Assembly: GCA_959603585.1 (NCBI GenBank)
Contig: CAUGYD010000016.1
Span: forward strand, 1-27,854
Length of the DNA stretch: 27,854 nucleotides
Direction: 5' to 3'
Origin: Scatosoma sp900555925
GTDB lineage: Bacteria > Bacillota > Clostridia > Christensenellales > Borkfalkiaceae
Shown: positions 1 to 7,356 of the stretch, in pieces
Position numbering within the stretch: position 1 is the first letter of the stretch
Layout of the letters: every line of letters starts with the position of its first letter
Notes under the pieces: generated by a model
Told to the model about the DNA's origin: nothing
The model's database searches: none
The model's input: only the letters and a program-made list of their open reading frames with translations
Made by a program: the position numbers and the translations under genes

Positions 1-552
1 TACAAGTCGGCGGCAAAGCTGTCGAGGGGCGTCTGGCGCCGCCCCTCGACTCCCTCGCGCTTCGCGCTCGGGCGCCGATGCCAAGCGCACGACTTTTAAC
101 TTGACTGCTCTCTTAAAACGAACCGATCAAACCGCTTCTATTTTCCTTTGTCAAATTCCCCCAATTTGCCCACATGAGTGTAAGACGTGCGCTTGTCTTG
201 TACAAGTAAATCAACTTATCGACGGATTTTCGGGCTTTAACGGCGGGGCGTCGCCGCTGAGCCGCTTGGCGTTCGCCCCGCTTTTCCGTTTTCAGTCTCC
301 CGAACTTTCTTTCGTCATATTTCGTTCGTTTTTTTCTCTTTGCAAGCACCTCTCCTCTTACCTGCCTTATTCATTTTAATCCCCATGCCGTGCGGCTACG
401 GCACAAATAGAAATGAAAAACATACCGCTTAATTTTGTATTTTTCACACTATTTCCCCCTTGAGTTTCTTTTTCGGGGCGGCTATCGTAGCATAGTCCGT
501 AGCCGAAAGTCAACGGGGAAATTTTTGTTCCTTTTCTTTCATATCCTTTTTT
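1..552. other. Gene-poor stretch, no supported CDS
   Basis: No open frame here has a convincing ribosome site or protein-like composition. It holds a strong hairpin at 21-50, a GC-rich patch to about 75, a small hairpin at 386-403 (stem TGCCGT/ACGGCA) and a weak one at 479-505. It ends at the terminator at 553-579, so it may be the 3' part or leader of a transcript that begins here or left of the window. Confidence 0.4.
21..50. repeat. Perfect 11-bp inverted repeat (hairpin)
   Basis: GTCGAGGGGCG (21-31) and CGCCCCTCGAC (40-50) are exact reverse complements around an 8-base loop. No T-run follows on either side, so it is not a standard intrinsic terminator. It sits in a GC-rich patch inside an otherwise AT-rich element end. 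Confidence 0.7.
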
Positions 553-579
553 GCCAAGTACCGTTACTTGGCTTTTTTT
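553..579 (+). terminator. Intrinsic terminator
   Basis: An 8-bp perfect stem GCCAAGTA (553-560) / TACTTGGC (565-572) closes a CCGT loop and is followed at once by seven T. It is plus-strand specific because no A-run precedes the stem. No gene is visible upstream of it. It could end a transcript from outside the window or attenuate transcription into the 734 gene. Confidence 0.8.
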
Positions 580-733
580 ATTTCTCCCATTCAAAAATTT
601 CTGTATGCGGGTCCCCTTCCCCGCACCGTTGACTTCCGGAGTTATCTTTTCTTTTATATGCCTTTATCCCCTCCGTTCTATGCTTCTTCGCCGGTGCCGA
701 AAAAGGCTAAACTCAACTCGGAGGTATCCTCTT

Positions 734-1417
734 ATGAAAATGCTTGTTGCTTCTCTCTCCCTCGGTAAGTTCCGTAACGAATCCGAACTCTTCTCTTTCC
801 CCATTTCTGACGATAACATCCAACTTATGGGCGAAATGATTGCGCTCCAGGTCTTTCGCAACGTCTTGATGTTCGATTATAAGGTTGTAGAAAAACTTTA
901 TAACGGTCTTATCAAAGACTTACATCATTCCAATGAACCCAATTACGTTATTTCCGACGGCTATGATTACGTTCAGATTGCTATTTGTTTTCTTCTTCAA
1001 TTCAAAGGCAGATACGTTCATGAAACCTACTCCCACGACAAAAAAGGCAACCCTGTCACCATTAAAACCGCTTGCTTTAGGCATGTCGATTCTTATCTTA
1101 TGAATTTCCGTAGAAAAAACGCTCAACAACGACAGATCGATTTTACTAACAACAAAGAAATGCTCGTTGCTCCCATCGATTGTTTCGACAATCCTACCAC
1201 GGATTACTCCAAGGCTGACGCTATTTTGAACGCTCTTCAATTATCCGACATCGAAATGCAAGTGTTAAACTGTTATCTCAACGGTATGAAACAGGCTCAG
1301 GTCATTTCTTCTCTCGGCATTCAACGAGGTTCCGTCAATTACAGAAAAGCTCGTATTCGGCAAAAATATCAATTGTATGTCGGTTCCTATCCTGAGACGA
1401 CTTATTCTTACAACTGA
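734..1417 (+). CDS. Sigma-factor-like HTH protein of the integrative element
   Basis: A 227-residue protein. I chose the ATG at 734 because GGAGG (720-724) sits 9 bases upstream; the frame is open further up to 551 but without a ribosome site and with unlike composition. Residues about 167-212 read like sigma-70 region 4: LQLSDIEMQVLNCYLNG, then a helix-turn-helix (AQVISSLGIQRGSVNYRKARIRQKY, 188-212). The N-terminal two thirds matches nothing I recognise. Accessory proteins of this type are common beside integrases in clostridial elements, where they may direct transcription of element genes; that role is inference. The next gene is the recombinase 150-360 bases downstream. It could equally be a plain DNA-binding regulator. 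Confidence 0.75.
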   Translation: MKMLVASLSLGKFRNESELFSFPISDDNIQLMGEMIALQVFRNVLMFDYKVVEKLYNGLIKDLHHSNEPNYVISDGYDYVQIAICFLLQFKGRYVHETYSHDKKGNPVTIKTACFRHVDSYLMNFRRKNAQQRQIDFTNNKEMLVAPIDCFDNPTTDYSKADAILNALQLSDIEMQVLNCYLNGMKQAQVISSLGIQRGSVNYRKARIRQKYQLYVGSYPETTYSYN

Positions 1418-1449
1418 CATTTTTATATTTTTTCCATAAAACTTTTTTT

Positions 1450-1472
1450 GCCCGGACAGGTTTTGTCCGGGC
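1450..1472. repeat. 9-bp hairpin between sigma-like gene and integrase
   Basis: GCCCGGACA (1450-1458) pairs with TGTCCGGGC (1464-1472) around a 5-base loop. The T-run precedes the stem on the plus strand rather than following it, and no T-run follows on either strand, so termination is doubtful. It may be a structured leader of the integrase transcript. Confidence 0.5.
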
Positions 1473-1574
1473 TAAGGTTCATAATACCTCTTGTAACTGC
1501 GAAAATCAGGTAAAGGTAAACGCGTTTATGTTTCCCGACGGGGAAGCTGACCAAAATTTTCCAAATGGAGGATA

Positions 1575-2795
1575 ATGACCGACAACGAATTAACTTTAGC
1601 TGCTTCTTATATCACCGCGCTCGCTTCTGAGCACAATCCTAACGAAAAAATTAAAATCTTACTCTCTAGTCTGTTGACGGCTCATCGACAAGAGGCTGAT
1701 TTTTTCATGCACGAAACTCAAACGGAAAAAGCCGTTTCCTCTGTTATTACTTTCTCTCTGAAGGAGATTTCTAATATGCCTAAAACTTTTAAAAAAGAAT
1801 TTATTGCCAACGGTATGATTGCTCACGTTCTCAAACGCAAAACCAGCAAATATGCTTATTCCTATGAAATCCGTTACAGAAAAAACGGATACCATATTTA
1901 CGTCAGTTCTTACTCTCTTGAAAAAGCAAAAGAAAAGTTTCTTTCCGCCGTTTCTCCGGAAAACATCGAGAAGCATCGGGTTAAAAAACAAAAGCTCGCT
2001 CTCAACTCTTTCCTGTTCGTCACTCAAGAATGGCTTACGTTCAAGAAAGCAGATCTCAATAAACGCACCCATAAAAATTACGAAAGTTATTGCAACCGCT
2101 TTCTCTTCCCCGTTCTCGGCGATTTGCCTATTTCCTCTATCAAGACTATTGACATCAGTAATATCATGGCTACCGTTCAAGGGCGGGTTTATGAAGATTT
2201 ACGCATCGTTCTTAATTCCGTTTTCAAATATGCTCTTGCAAACAGTCTTATTACCAATAATCCCATGCTTCTTATCCCCTTTAAGAAAGCCGAACGCAAC
2301 AATAGGCGTGCCTTAACGAATGAGGAACTTAAAAAGATGATACTACGTTTGAGCCTGCCACAATTCAAGGCGTATAGGCAAACCTTCCTTATTCTTCTTT
2401 TCTTTGGGCTTCGTCCCTGTGAGTTGGAAGACGCACGTTTCGAAGGCGATTTCCTTATTGCCAAAAATGCTAAACGAAAAGGCGGCAAAATCGAATACAA
2501 GAAAATTCCTATTTGTAACCAAGCAAAAGAATTACTTGACATTTCCACTCCTATCAAAGCTCTACATATTACCAACAGCCTCAACCGCATTTTCAAACGT
2601 ATCATGGACGATGAACAAGTCACTCAATATTTTCTTCGTCATACTTTCGCTACAGTCTGTCAGCAATACGTTCGTCCCGACATTGTAGATATCTGGATGG
2701 GCGATTCTTCCGAAAGATTAGTCGGCAGGGTTTATACTCACTTCTCTGACGATTTCATGATGGCTCAAATGAAAAATGTTGTTTTTGATCTCTGA
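1575..2795 (+). CDS. int: Tyrosine recombinase (integrase)
   Basis: A phage/ICE-type site-specific recombinase that would cut and join DNA at the element's attachment site, probably the neighbouring tRNA-Leu. In the 406-residue frame there is an N-terminal arm-binding-like region (about 70-130), a core-binding SAM-like domain (about 145-235) and the catalytic domain (about 245-400). Catalytic residues visible are R280 (FGLRPCE), K300/K302, R355 (FLRHTFAT) and the nucleophile Y387 (RVYTHF). The usual His three residues before Arg II is Tyr352, and the box III His is Asp377 (WMGDSS). Two starts are plausible: ATG 1575 with GGAGG only 3 bases away, or ATG 1776 (MPKTFKKEF) with AAGGAG 9 bases away. 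The latter gives a 339-residue protein of normal integrase length. Confidence 0.9.
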   Translation: MTDNELTLAASYITALASEHNPNEKIKILLSSLLTAHRQEADFFMHETQTEKAVSSVITFSLKEISNMPKTFKKEFIANGMIAHVLKRKTSKYAYSYEIRYRKNGYHIYVSSYSLEKAKEKFLSAVSPENIEKHRVKKQKLALNSFLFVTQEWLTFKKADLNKRTHKNYESYCNRFLFPVLGDLPISSIKTIDISNIMATVQGRVYEDLRIVLNSVFKYALANSLITNNPMLLIPFKKAERNNRRALTNEELKKMILRLSLPQFKAYRQTFLILLFFGLRPCELEDARFEGDFLIAKNAKRKGGKIEYKKIPICNQAKELLDISTPIKALHITNSLNRIFKRIMDDEQVTQYFLRHTFATVCQQYVRPDIVDIWMGDSSERLVGRVYTHFSDDFMMAQMKNVVFDL

Positions 2796-2813
2796 AAATT
2801 TTATATATTGCAT

Positions 2814-2852
2814 AAAAGCCGCAACAGCAAAACATTCTCGGTTGCGGCTTTT
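2814..2852 (+). terminator. Intrinsic terminator after the integrase
   Basis: AAAAGCCGCAAC (2814-2825) pairs perfectly with GTTGCGGCTTTT (2841-2852) around a 15-base loop and runs into TTATTTTG. It begins 18 bases after the integrase stop. The A-run on the left also makes it workable on the minus strand. Confidence 0.8.
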
Positions 2853-2883
2853 ATTTTGCTTGATTTTACAACGAGTTTAGCGT

Positions 2884-2907
2884 AAAAACTCCGCCAAAAA
2901 CTCCGCC
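2884..2907. repeat. Tandem 12-bp direct repeat near the att site
   Basis: AAAAACTCCGCC occurs twice head to tail (2884-2895 and 2896-2907), followed by a partial third (AATCTGCCA). It lies between the integrase and the tRNA 3' end, where arm-type recombinase-binding sites are usually found. That role is inferred from position. Confidence 0.5.
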
Positions 2908-3013
2908 AATCTGCCACTTTTTATCGATTAAGTCAAAAGTTTTATACATTTTTCATACAAAACGAGTAAGAAAAAAGCGATTTATCGAATATAAATTCAA
3001 TAAATCGCATAAA

Positions 3014-3096
3014 TGGTGCGGATGACAGGACTTGAACCTGCATGGTCTCCCACAGGAACCTGAAACCTGCGCGTCTGCCAGTTTCGCCACATCCGC
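3014..3096 (-). tRNA. tRNA-Leu (anticodon CAG)
   Basis: On the minus strand the acceptor stem GCGGATG/CATCCGC, discriminator A and an encoded CCA (3014-3016) are all present. The D arm, a long variable arm (GGGAGACC region) and a T arm with TTCAAGT are class II leucine features. The anticodon loop reads TTCAGGT, giving CAG for CUG codons. The last pair of the anticodon stem, positions 31 and 39, would be a U-U mismatch. The 3' end faces the integrase, consistent with use as an attachment site. No good promoter of its own is visible upstream, so it may be cut from the transcript of the S51 gene. Confidence 0.93.
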
Positions 3097-3104
3097 ATAT
3101 AAAC

Positions 3105-3124
3105 CTTTACTTTAAGAAGTAAAG
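3105..3124. repeat. Small hairpin between S51 gene and tRNA-Leu
   Basis: CTTTACTT (3105-3112) pairs with AAGTAAAG (3117-3124) around a 4-base loop. It could be a weak minus-strand terminator (GGTTTATAT follows) or an RNA-processing signal before the tRNA. Confidence 0.35.
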
Positions 3125-3137
3125 ATAAATTTTCAAT

Positions 3138-3830
3138 TCATAAAACTTCGTATTTTTCTAAAACTCCGTTTTCGTTTATGAGTCGATATGCTTTTCCGCC
3201 GCTCGAAAGACTTCCGACAATCCTTTCATCTTCTATCAATAGAGCCGCATTGTCCTCAATCCCATAAGCACATTCATAATTATAGCATACAATTTTATCA
3301 AAGTCAAGCATTCTTTGTCCATAATGCGGAGAAATTATTCCTTTTATCCAATTTAATCCTTTGAACATAGCGTAAGCCGTTCCGTTTTCCGTTTTGAGAG
3401 AATCGGTATAAATATCGGAAAACCAACAAATTGCTCCCGCGGACAAGCCCGCCAAAGAAATTCCTCTCTCGTAAGCATCTTGAATCAAAGTTAAAAGCCC
3501 CGTTTTTTTCCAATGTTCCATCATAAACACCGTATCGCCGCCGCCCACATAAATGACGTCGGCTTTCAGGAATTTCTCTTTGATTTTCTCCATATCGGGT
3601 TCTTTGTAGACAGTTAAGACCACGTCCGTCTTGATATCGAACATTCCCGTATAGATTTTATGAAAAGAATTATAATACGGCATAAAATCATGACTTGCCG
3701 TAGGAATAAAAAGAGCGTTTGCCCGTCGATCCCCGGCATGTTTTTTAGCCAACTCCGCAATATATTCGTCTATTTTCAGTGTTGTTTTTTCCCTGATTTC
3801 CCCACCGCCGATTGCAATGATTCTTTTCAT
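3138..3830 (-). CDS. Peptidase S51 family protein (dipeptidase E-like)
   Basis: A 230-residue cytoplasmic protein of the S51 family, whose founder (PepE) is a serine dipeptidase cutting after N-terminal Asp. The fold landmarks are IAIGGGEI at the N-terminus, VIYVGGGDT (92-100) and the nucleophile elbow GLSAGAICW with Ser130. SPHYGQR downstream may supply the His. I chose the ATG at 3830 because AAAAGGA lies 7-8 bases upstream; a TTG further up would overlap the preceding gene. It starts 4 bases after the small membrane protein gene and is the last gene of the rpiB-upp-mscS transcript. Substrate is not shown by sequence; cyanophycinase-like relatives share the fold. Confidence 0.85.
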   Translation of the reverse strand: MKRIIAIGGGEIREKTTLKIDEYIAELAKKHAGDRRANALFIPTASHDFMPYYNSFHKIYTGMFDIKTDVVLTVYKEPDMEKIKEKFLKADVIYVGGGDTVFMMEHWKKTGLLTLIQDAYERGISLAGLSAGAICWFSDIYTDSLKTENGTAYAMFKGLNWIKGIISPHYGQRMLDFDKIVCYNYECAYGIEDNAALLIEDERIVGSLSSGGKAYRLINENGVLEKYEVL

Positions 3831-3834
3831 CTGT

Positions 3835-4374
3835 TTATCCTTTTCGAGCGGCAATAATGTCGTCTACCTGCCCGATAATTTTTTGAGTTTTTTCGAGAGC
3901 CTCCCGAACATACCGTTCAGTTTCTTCCGCATCGGCGAACGCATCGTCCGAGAGCTCCGACAAAAGATTCGCGATCGCGTCGAGTCCGTTTGCCACACCT
4001 TCGAAAACCATGTCTTTTCGTTCGTCGACGAGCCGCAGCGCATTCCACATTGCCTCTTCGGCCAAGGAACGGAGTTTTGCCACTTTTGCCTGATTAAAAA
4101 GCCCGTTGCGACTTTTATCCCTTTCGTCGAGGACGACTTCCAATTTCTTTTTCAAAGTCAAACAGCTCTGCCTGACCGCCGAAGGCGTTAAATTTTTTCT
4201 GGATTTTCTTTTAACAAAAGCCAGTAATAATAACCCAGCGACAATCAGAAGAATATACCAGCCGTATTGTATTGCCAAACGAAAGGCGTTTTCTCCGATT
4301 TCTCCTGCAGAAGTTCCTTCGGACAAGGAATCTGACGCAGATAAAAAAACATTGACAAATTCATTTCTCATCAT
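3835..4374 (-). CDS. Single-pass membrane protein with coiled-coil domain, unknown function
   Basis: A 179-residue protein I do not recognise. A short N-terminal segment is followed by one clear transmembrane helix (about 38-54, WYILLIVAGLLLLAFV), a basic stop (KRKSRKN), then about 120 residues of charged, probably helical cytoplasmic sequence rich in Leu, Glu and Lys. Its start codon overlaps the stop of the mscS gene by 4 bases (ATGA), so the two are translationally coupled. The S51 peptidase gene begins 4 bases after its stop. A link to the channel or to envelope stress is plausible only from this coupling. Confidence 0.75.
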   Translation of the reverse strand: MMRNEFVNVFLSASDSLSEGTSAGEIGENAFRLAIQYGWYILLIVAGLLLLAFVKRKSRKNLTPSAVRQSCLTLKKKLEVVLDERDKSRNGLFNQAKVAKLRSLAEEAMWNALRLVDERKDMVFEGVANGLDAIANLLSELSDDAFADAEETERYVREALEKTQKIIGQVDDIIAARKG

Positions 4375-5204
4375 GAGCCCTCCTTCCCGTTTACGACATG
4401 TATATCCAATTGATTATAGGGAATTTCGATTCTGTTCTTTCGGAAACTTTCCAAAATTCCTTCGAGCAAATCAAACTTAACGCTCCAAAAATCGTCGGGA
4501 TTTGTCCAAACGCGCAAGGTAAAATTGAGAGCGCTATCTCCGTAGTCGGTCAAGCGAAAAAAGGGTGCAGGGAGCGCTGAAATTCTCTTATCTGCCTCCA
4601 CGACTTCCATGACCGTCCTTTTGACTTCCGAGACGTCCGAATCATAAGATACGGGTAAAAGGATTTCCAAGCGACGAAGAGGCATTCTGCTGTAATTGAT
4701 GATGACCGAACCGAGAACCGTGCTGTTGGGAATAATGACGGTAAGGTTGTCGGTAGTCACGACTTTGACCGAGAACAATTTTATTTCCTTGACCGTTCCC
4801 GACGTGCCGCCGATATCCACATAATCTCCCGCCTGGAAGGGCTTTGTAAAAATGAGCAGAATACCGTTCGTAAGGCTGGAAAGCGTATCCTGCATACCGA
4901 GGGCGATGGCGAGCATGACGGAGGAAAAGGCGGCCACGATTCCGGCGGTAGAAAACCCCAGAGTTTTTACGAGCACCAAGGCCAAAGCCACATAGGCGAT
5001 TAAAGCAACGAGAGAAGTAATGAAAGTCGAAGCCGCATTATCTAACCTCCGACTTTTGACGGAGCGTTTTTTCACGCTTGAAGTCACGATCCGAATGATC
5101 AGTAAGCCCAAGACGAATAAGGCCAACGCTTTAAGAATATTCAAGCCGTAACCGCTGAGAAAATTCCAAAAAAAATCTTTAAGGTTATTCCAAAATTTTT
5201 CCAT
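4371..5204 (-). CDS. MscS-family mechanosensitive channel
   Basis: A 277-residue small-conductance mechanosensitive channel that releases solutes when membrane tension rises. Three hydrophobic helices lie at about 20-42, 60-84 and 86-112. The third is the pore-lining type: a Gly/Ala-rich AGIVAAFSSVMLAIALG followed by the family motif QDTLSSLTNGI. After it come the beta domain (FQAGDYVDIGGTSGTVKEI, IIPNSTV) and the alpha/beta C-terminal cage. Length fits the short MscS/YggB class. It follows upp after a 114-base gap containing a long hairpin, and overlaps the next gene by 4 bases. Confidence 0.92.
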   Translation of the reverse strand: MEKFWNNLKDFFWNFLSGYGLNILKALALFVLGLLIIRIVTSSVKKRSVKSRRLDNAASTFITSLVALIAYVALALVLVKTLGFSTAGIVAAFSSVMLAIALGMQDTLSSLTNGILLIFTKPFQAGDYVDIGGTSGTVKEIKLFSVKVVTTDNLTVIIPNSTVLGSVIINYSRMPLRRLEILLPVSYDSDVSEVKRTVMEVVEADKRISALPAPFFRLTDYGDSALNFTLRVWTNPDDFWSVKFDLLEGILESFRKNRIEIPYNQLDIHVVNGKEGS

Positions 5205-5251
5205 GAACTCTTTAACTCTTTCCTTTACGTCGTATGTAAAATCCCTCGTTT

Positions 5252-5292
5252 GCGATAAGAGTCCCTGCCAAATTCGCAGGGACTCTTATCGC
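5252..5292. repeat. 17-bp perfect hairpin between upp and mscS
   Basis: GCGATAAGAGTCCCTGC (5252-5268) is the exact reverse complement of 5276-5292, with a 7-base loop. No T-run follows on either strand, so it is not a canonical intrinsic terminator although it lies just after the upp stop. It may block exonucleases at the 3' end of upp mRNA or lower read-through into mscS. Confidence 0.7.
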
Positions 5293-5318
5293 GGAAAAGT
5301 ACCGTTTTACCGCCCTCT

Positions 5319-5972
5319 TTACTTTGTACCGAATAACCTGTCGCCCGCGTCACCGAGTCCGGGAACGATATAACAATGCTCGTTCAAAACAGGATCGATA
5401 GCGGCGACATACAGATCTACGTCGGGATGGTCAGCCAAGACTTTTCGGATTCCCGTAGGACAACTGACGATACAGCAGAGCTTTATATTTCCCGCCCCGT
5501 GTTCCTTAATCATGGCGATCGCATCGGAAGCACTTCCGCCCGTCGCGAGCATGGGATCGACGACGAGAAGCGTTCTTTGTTCGCTGTCTGCGGGGAGCTT
5601 GCAGTAATATTCCACGGGCTCATGTGTTTCGGGATCCCTGTAAAGTCCGATATGTCCCACTTTGGCGTTGGGAATGAGCTCCAATACTCCGGAGACCATA
5701 CCGAGTCCCGCGCGCAGAATAGGCACAACCCCGACCGTGCGGCCGGAGACCATCTTACAATGCGCGGTCGTAATCGGAGTTTCGACGTCTACGTCTTCGA
5801 GGGGAAGATTTTTCGTCGCCTCATAGGTTTCCAGCATGGCGATTTCTTCCGCCAACTCCATGAACTGCTTTGTAGTGGTGTTCTTGTCGCGCAAAAGCGC
5901 AAGTTTATGCTCGATGAGCGGGTGGTCTACCAGATGAAATCTGGGGTTGTCGAAAAACTCGTATTTTTCCAT
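5319..5972 (-). CDS. upp: Uracil phosphoribosyltransferase
   Basis: A 217-residue cytosolic salvage enzyme that makes UMP from uracil and PRPP. Diagnostic sequence is the start EKYEFFDNPRFHLVDHPLIEHKL, TVGVVPILRAGLGM, the PRPP loop VVDPMLATGGSASDAI, and the C-terminal uracil-binding GLGDAGDRLFGTK. The ATG at 5972 has AGGAG about 11 bases upstream; an in-frame ATG at 6005 has no ribosome site. It lies 56 bases after rpiB, as in the ywlC-ywlE-rpiB-upp neighbourhood of Bacillus, and is probably read from the rpiB promoter. Confidence 0.97.
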   Translation of the reverse strand: MEKYEFFDNPRFHLVDHPLIEHKLALLRDKNTTTKQFMELAEEIAMLETYEATKNLPLEDVDVETPITTAHCKMVSGRTVGVVPILRAGLGMVSGVLELIPNAKVGHIGLYRDPETHEPVEYYCKLPADSEQRTLLVVDPMLATGGSASDAIAMIKEHGAGNIKLCCIVSCPTGIRKVLADHPDVDLYVAAIDPVLNEHCYIVPGLGDAGDRLFGTK

Positions 5973-6027
5973 AAGTATTGTATCTCCTAACTTATTCTTT
6001 TGCATGTCAATCCCGCTCTGCGGCGTT

Positions 6028-6480
6028 TTATTTGGAATATTTTTCTTCGATCGCCTTAATCTTCGCGATTCTGCGGTTATGGCGTTCGCCGCCCATGTAT
6101 TCGCTCGTAAGAAACGCGGTGACGATTTCTTCCATCATGCCCGTGCCGAGACATTTTTCCCCGAAAGCGAGCATATTCGCATCGTTATGATACCGAGTAT
6201 ACTTTGCGCAATAAGTATCGTGACAATGCGCGCAGCGGACGCCCGGAACCTTATTGGCGACGATCGAAACGCCTATTCCCGTGGAACAAATGACGATACC
6301 TCTGTCGCATTCCCCGCGGGCGACGCTTTCCGCGGCAGGCAGAGCATAATCGGGATAATCGCAGGACTCCGTACCGTTTGTCCCGAAATCGACGTATTCA
6401 TAGCCGTTTTTTACGAGATATTCTATCAACGCCTTTTTGAGATTGAGTCCGCCGTGATCGCAGGCAATCGCAATTTTCAT
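6028..6480 (-). CDS. rpiB: Ribose-5-phosphate isomerase B
   Basis: A 150-residue RpiB/LacAB-family enzyme interconverting ribose-5-phosphate and ribulose-5-phosphate in the non-oxidative pentose phosphate pathway. The N-terminus KIAIACDHGG carries the conserved DHG. The catalytic Cys is C65 in VICSTGIGVSIVANK, and RYHNDANMLAFGE follows as in the family. Length is typical. GGAG lies about 10 bases before the ATG, under a strong promoter (6508-6536). The enzyme yields the pentose phosphate used for PRPP, which the next gene (upp) consumes. Confidence 0.96.
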   Translation of the reverse strand: MKIAIACDHGGLNLKKALIEYLVKNGYEYVDFGTNGTESCDYPDYALPAAESVARGECDRGIVICSTGIGVSIVANKVPGVRCAHCHDTYCAKYTRYHNDANMLAFGEKCLGTGMMEEIVTAFLTSEYMGGERHNRRIAKIKAIEEKYSK

Positions 6481-6507
6481 AATTTGTTTTCTCCTTTTTC
6501 GTCTTTC

Positions 6508-6536
6508 ATTATACCATATCCCCCCGTTCCTTTCAA
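6508..6536 (-). promoter_or_regulatory. Sigma-A promoter of rpiB-upp
   Basis: Minus strand: TTGAAA (6536-6531), a 17-base spacer and a perfect TATAAT (6513-6508), about 28 bases before the rpiB ATG. It separates this unit from the upstream ywlE gene. Confidence 0.85.
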
Positions 6537-6569
6537 GTATTTACCGCAAAATTTTCTCGATTTGCGCAT

Positions 6570-7310
6570 TTATTTTTTCTTTTTGACCGCAGACGTTTTC
6601 TTCGCAGGTGTTTTCTTTGCCGCCTTCGCAACAACTTTGCCGCCCACGCCCGATGCTCCCGCGGTTTTTGAAACTCTTTTTCTCGGTTTTGCCCGCGGCT
6701 TTCTCGCTTTCTTTTCTCCGTCTTTTTCCTCGTTCTTTTTTCTTTCCGTTTTTTCTGCGCCGTTCTTCCCGCTCTTGCTTTCCGTTTCCTTCTTTTCCTC
6801 CTCGACCTTTGTCTCGGTCGCGCCTTCCCGCAATTCGGGGAACAATTTTTCTATGAGCGCAGACATGCCCCCGACGATTTTTTGATAAGTCAGGCGATAG
6901 CAATCGAGATCCTTTCCGAAAGGATCGGGAATTTCATAACCCGCGATATCCGAAAAGGAAAAGACGTTGTTTTCAATATCCGAAAATCCCGCCCTTCTTA
7001 AAATATTCCACCGCATATCCATCAGAATGTCCCGTTGGCTGTCCGTCATGCAGATGATCGCATAGGCCTTTTCCAGCATATCCGGATCGAGCTCTCGGGA
7101 AGAAAAATTATCGATGGATAACCCGTTCTCCGATAATACCGCCGCGGAATTGGGATTGATGTTTCCGTTTTCCGAAGCCTTCAACCCCGCGGAAAAAACC
7201 GCGGCGTCTCGGATATTCAGGCGCCTGAGCTCCGAACGCAGTACGGCCTCCGCCATGGGCGAACGGCAGGTATTTCCCGTGCATACGAATATAATCTTTC
7301 TTTCTTCCAT
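6570..7310 (-). CDS. ywlE: YwlE-type protein-arginine/tyrosine phosphatase with histone-H1-like tail
   Basis: Residues 1-160 are a complete low-molecular-weight phosphatase: P-loop VCTGNTCRS with C10 and R16, and the general acid D129 in IPDPFG. The Thr in CTGNTCRS (T14) is the residue that gives B. subtilis YwlE its preference for phospho-arginine, so this is probably a protein-arginine phosphatase opposing an McsB-like kinase. Location between ywlC and rpiB supports YwlE. The oddity is residues 164-246: a Glu/Lys-rich linker then a Lys/Ala/Pro/Arg-rich tail (KKARKPRAKPRKRVSK, AKKTPAKKTSAVKKKK) like histone H1 or bacterial H1-like proteins. Typical family members are about 150 residues. It starts 46 bases after ywlC. 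Confidence 0.92.
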   Translation of the reverse strand: MEERKIIFVCTGNTCRSPMAEAVLRSELRRLNIRDAAVFSAGLKASENGNINPNSAAVLSENGLSIDNFSSRELDPDMLEKAYAIICMTDSQRDILMDMRWNILRRAGFSDIENNVFSFSDIAGYEIPDPFGKDLDCYRLTYQKIVGGMSALIEKLFPELREGATETKVEEEKKETESKSGKNGAEKTERKKNEEKDGEKKARKPRAKPRKRVSKTAGASGVGGKVVAKAAKKTPAKKTSAVKKKK

Positions 7311-7356
7311 TCTCGTTCCCGCCTTTTAGTCTATGGCAATCTCCTTTTTTCTTTTG

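Larger units (their letters stand above)
1..3016. mobile_element. End of an integrative element inserted at tRNA-Leu (partial)
   Basis: A tyrosine recombinase gene (1575/1776-2795) lies next to the 3' end of a tRNA-Leu gene and is read toward it. This is the usual arrangement of elements that integrate into tRNA 3' ends. The segment is more AT-rich in its coding part than the housekeeping genes beyond the tRNA and carries only a sigma-like HTH protein and the recombinase. The tRNA is intact, so this junction would be the attachment site rebuilt by the element. The second copy of the tRNA 3' end should lie left of the window and was not seen here. The element boundary is inferred; the gene arrangement is seen. 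Confidence 0.6.

Noticed and set aside
113..349. Minus-strand frame of 78 codons in the left element
   Set aside because: Basic sequence, no Shine-Dalgarno, and an equally long frame lies opposite it, so coding is not supported.
629..660. Possible promoter TTGACT ... TATATG before the sigma-like gene
   Set aside because: The -10 is poor and the spacer is 20 bases; too weak to annotate.
5947..6885. A plus-strand open frame of 312 codons
   Set aside because: Antisense to rpiB and ywlE; the Phe/Ser-rich end is the complement of the Lys-rich tail.
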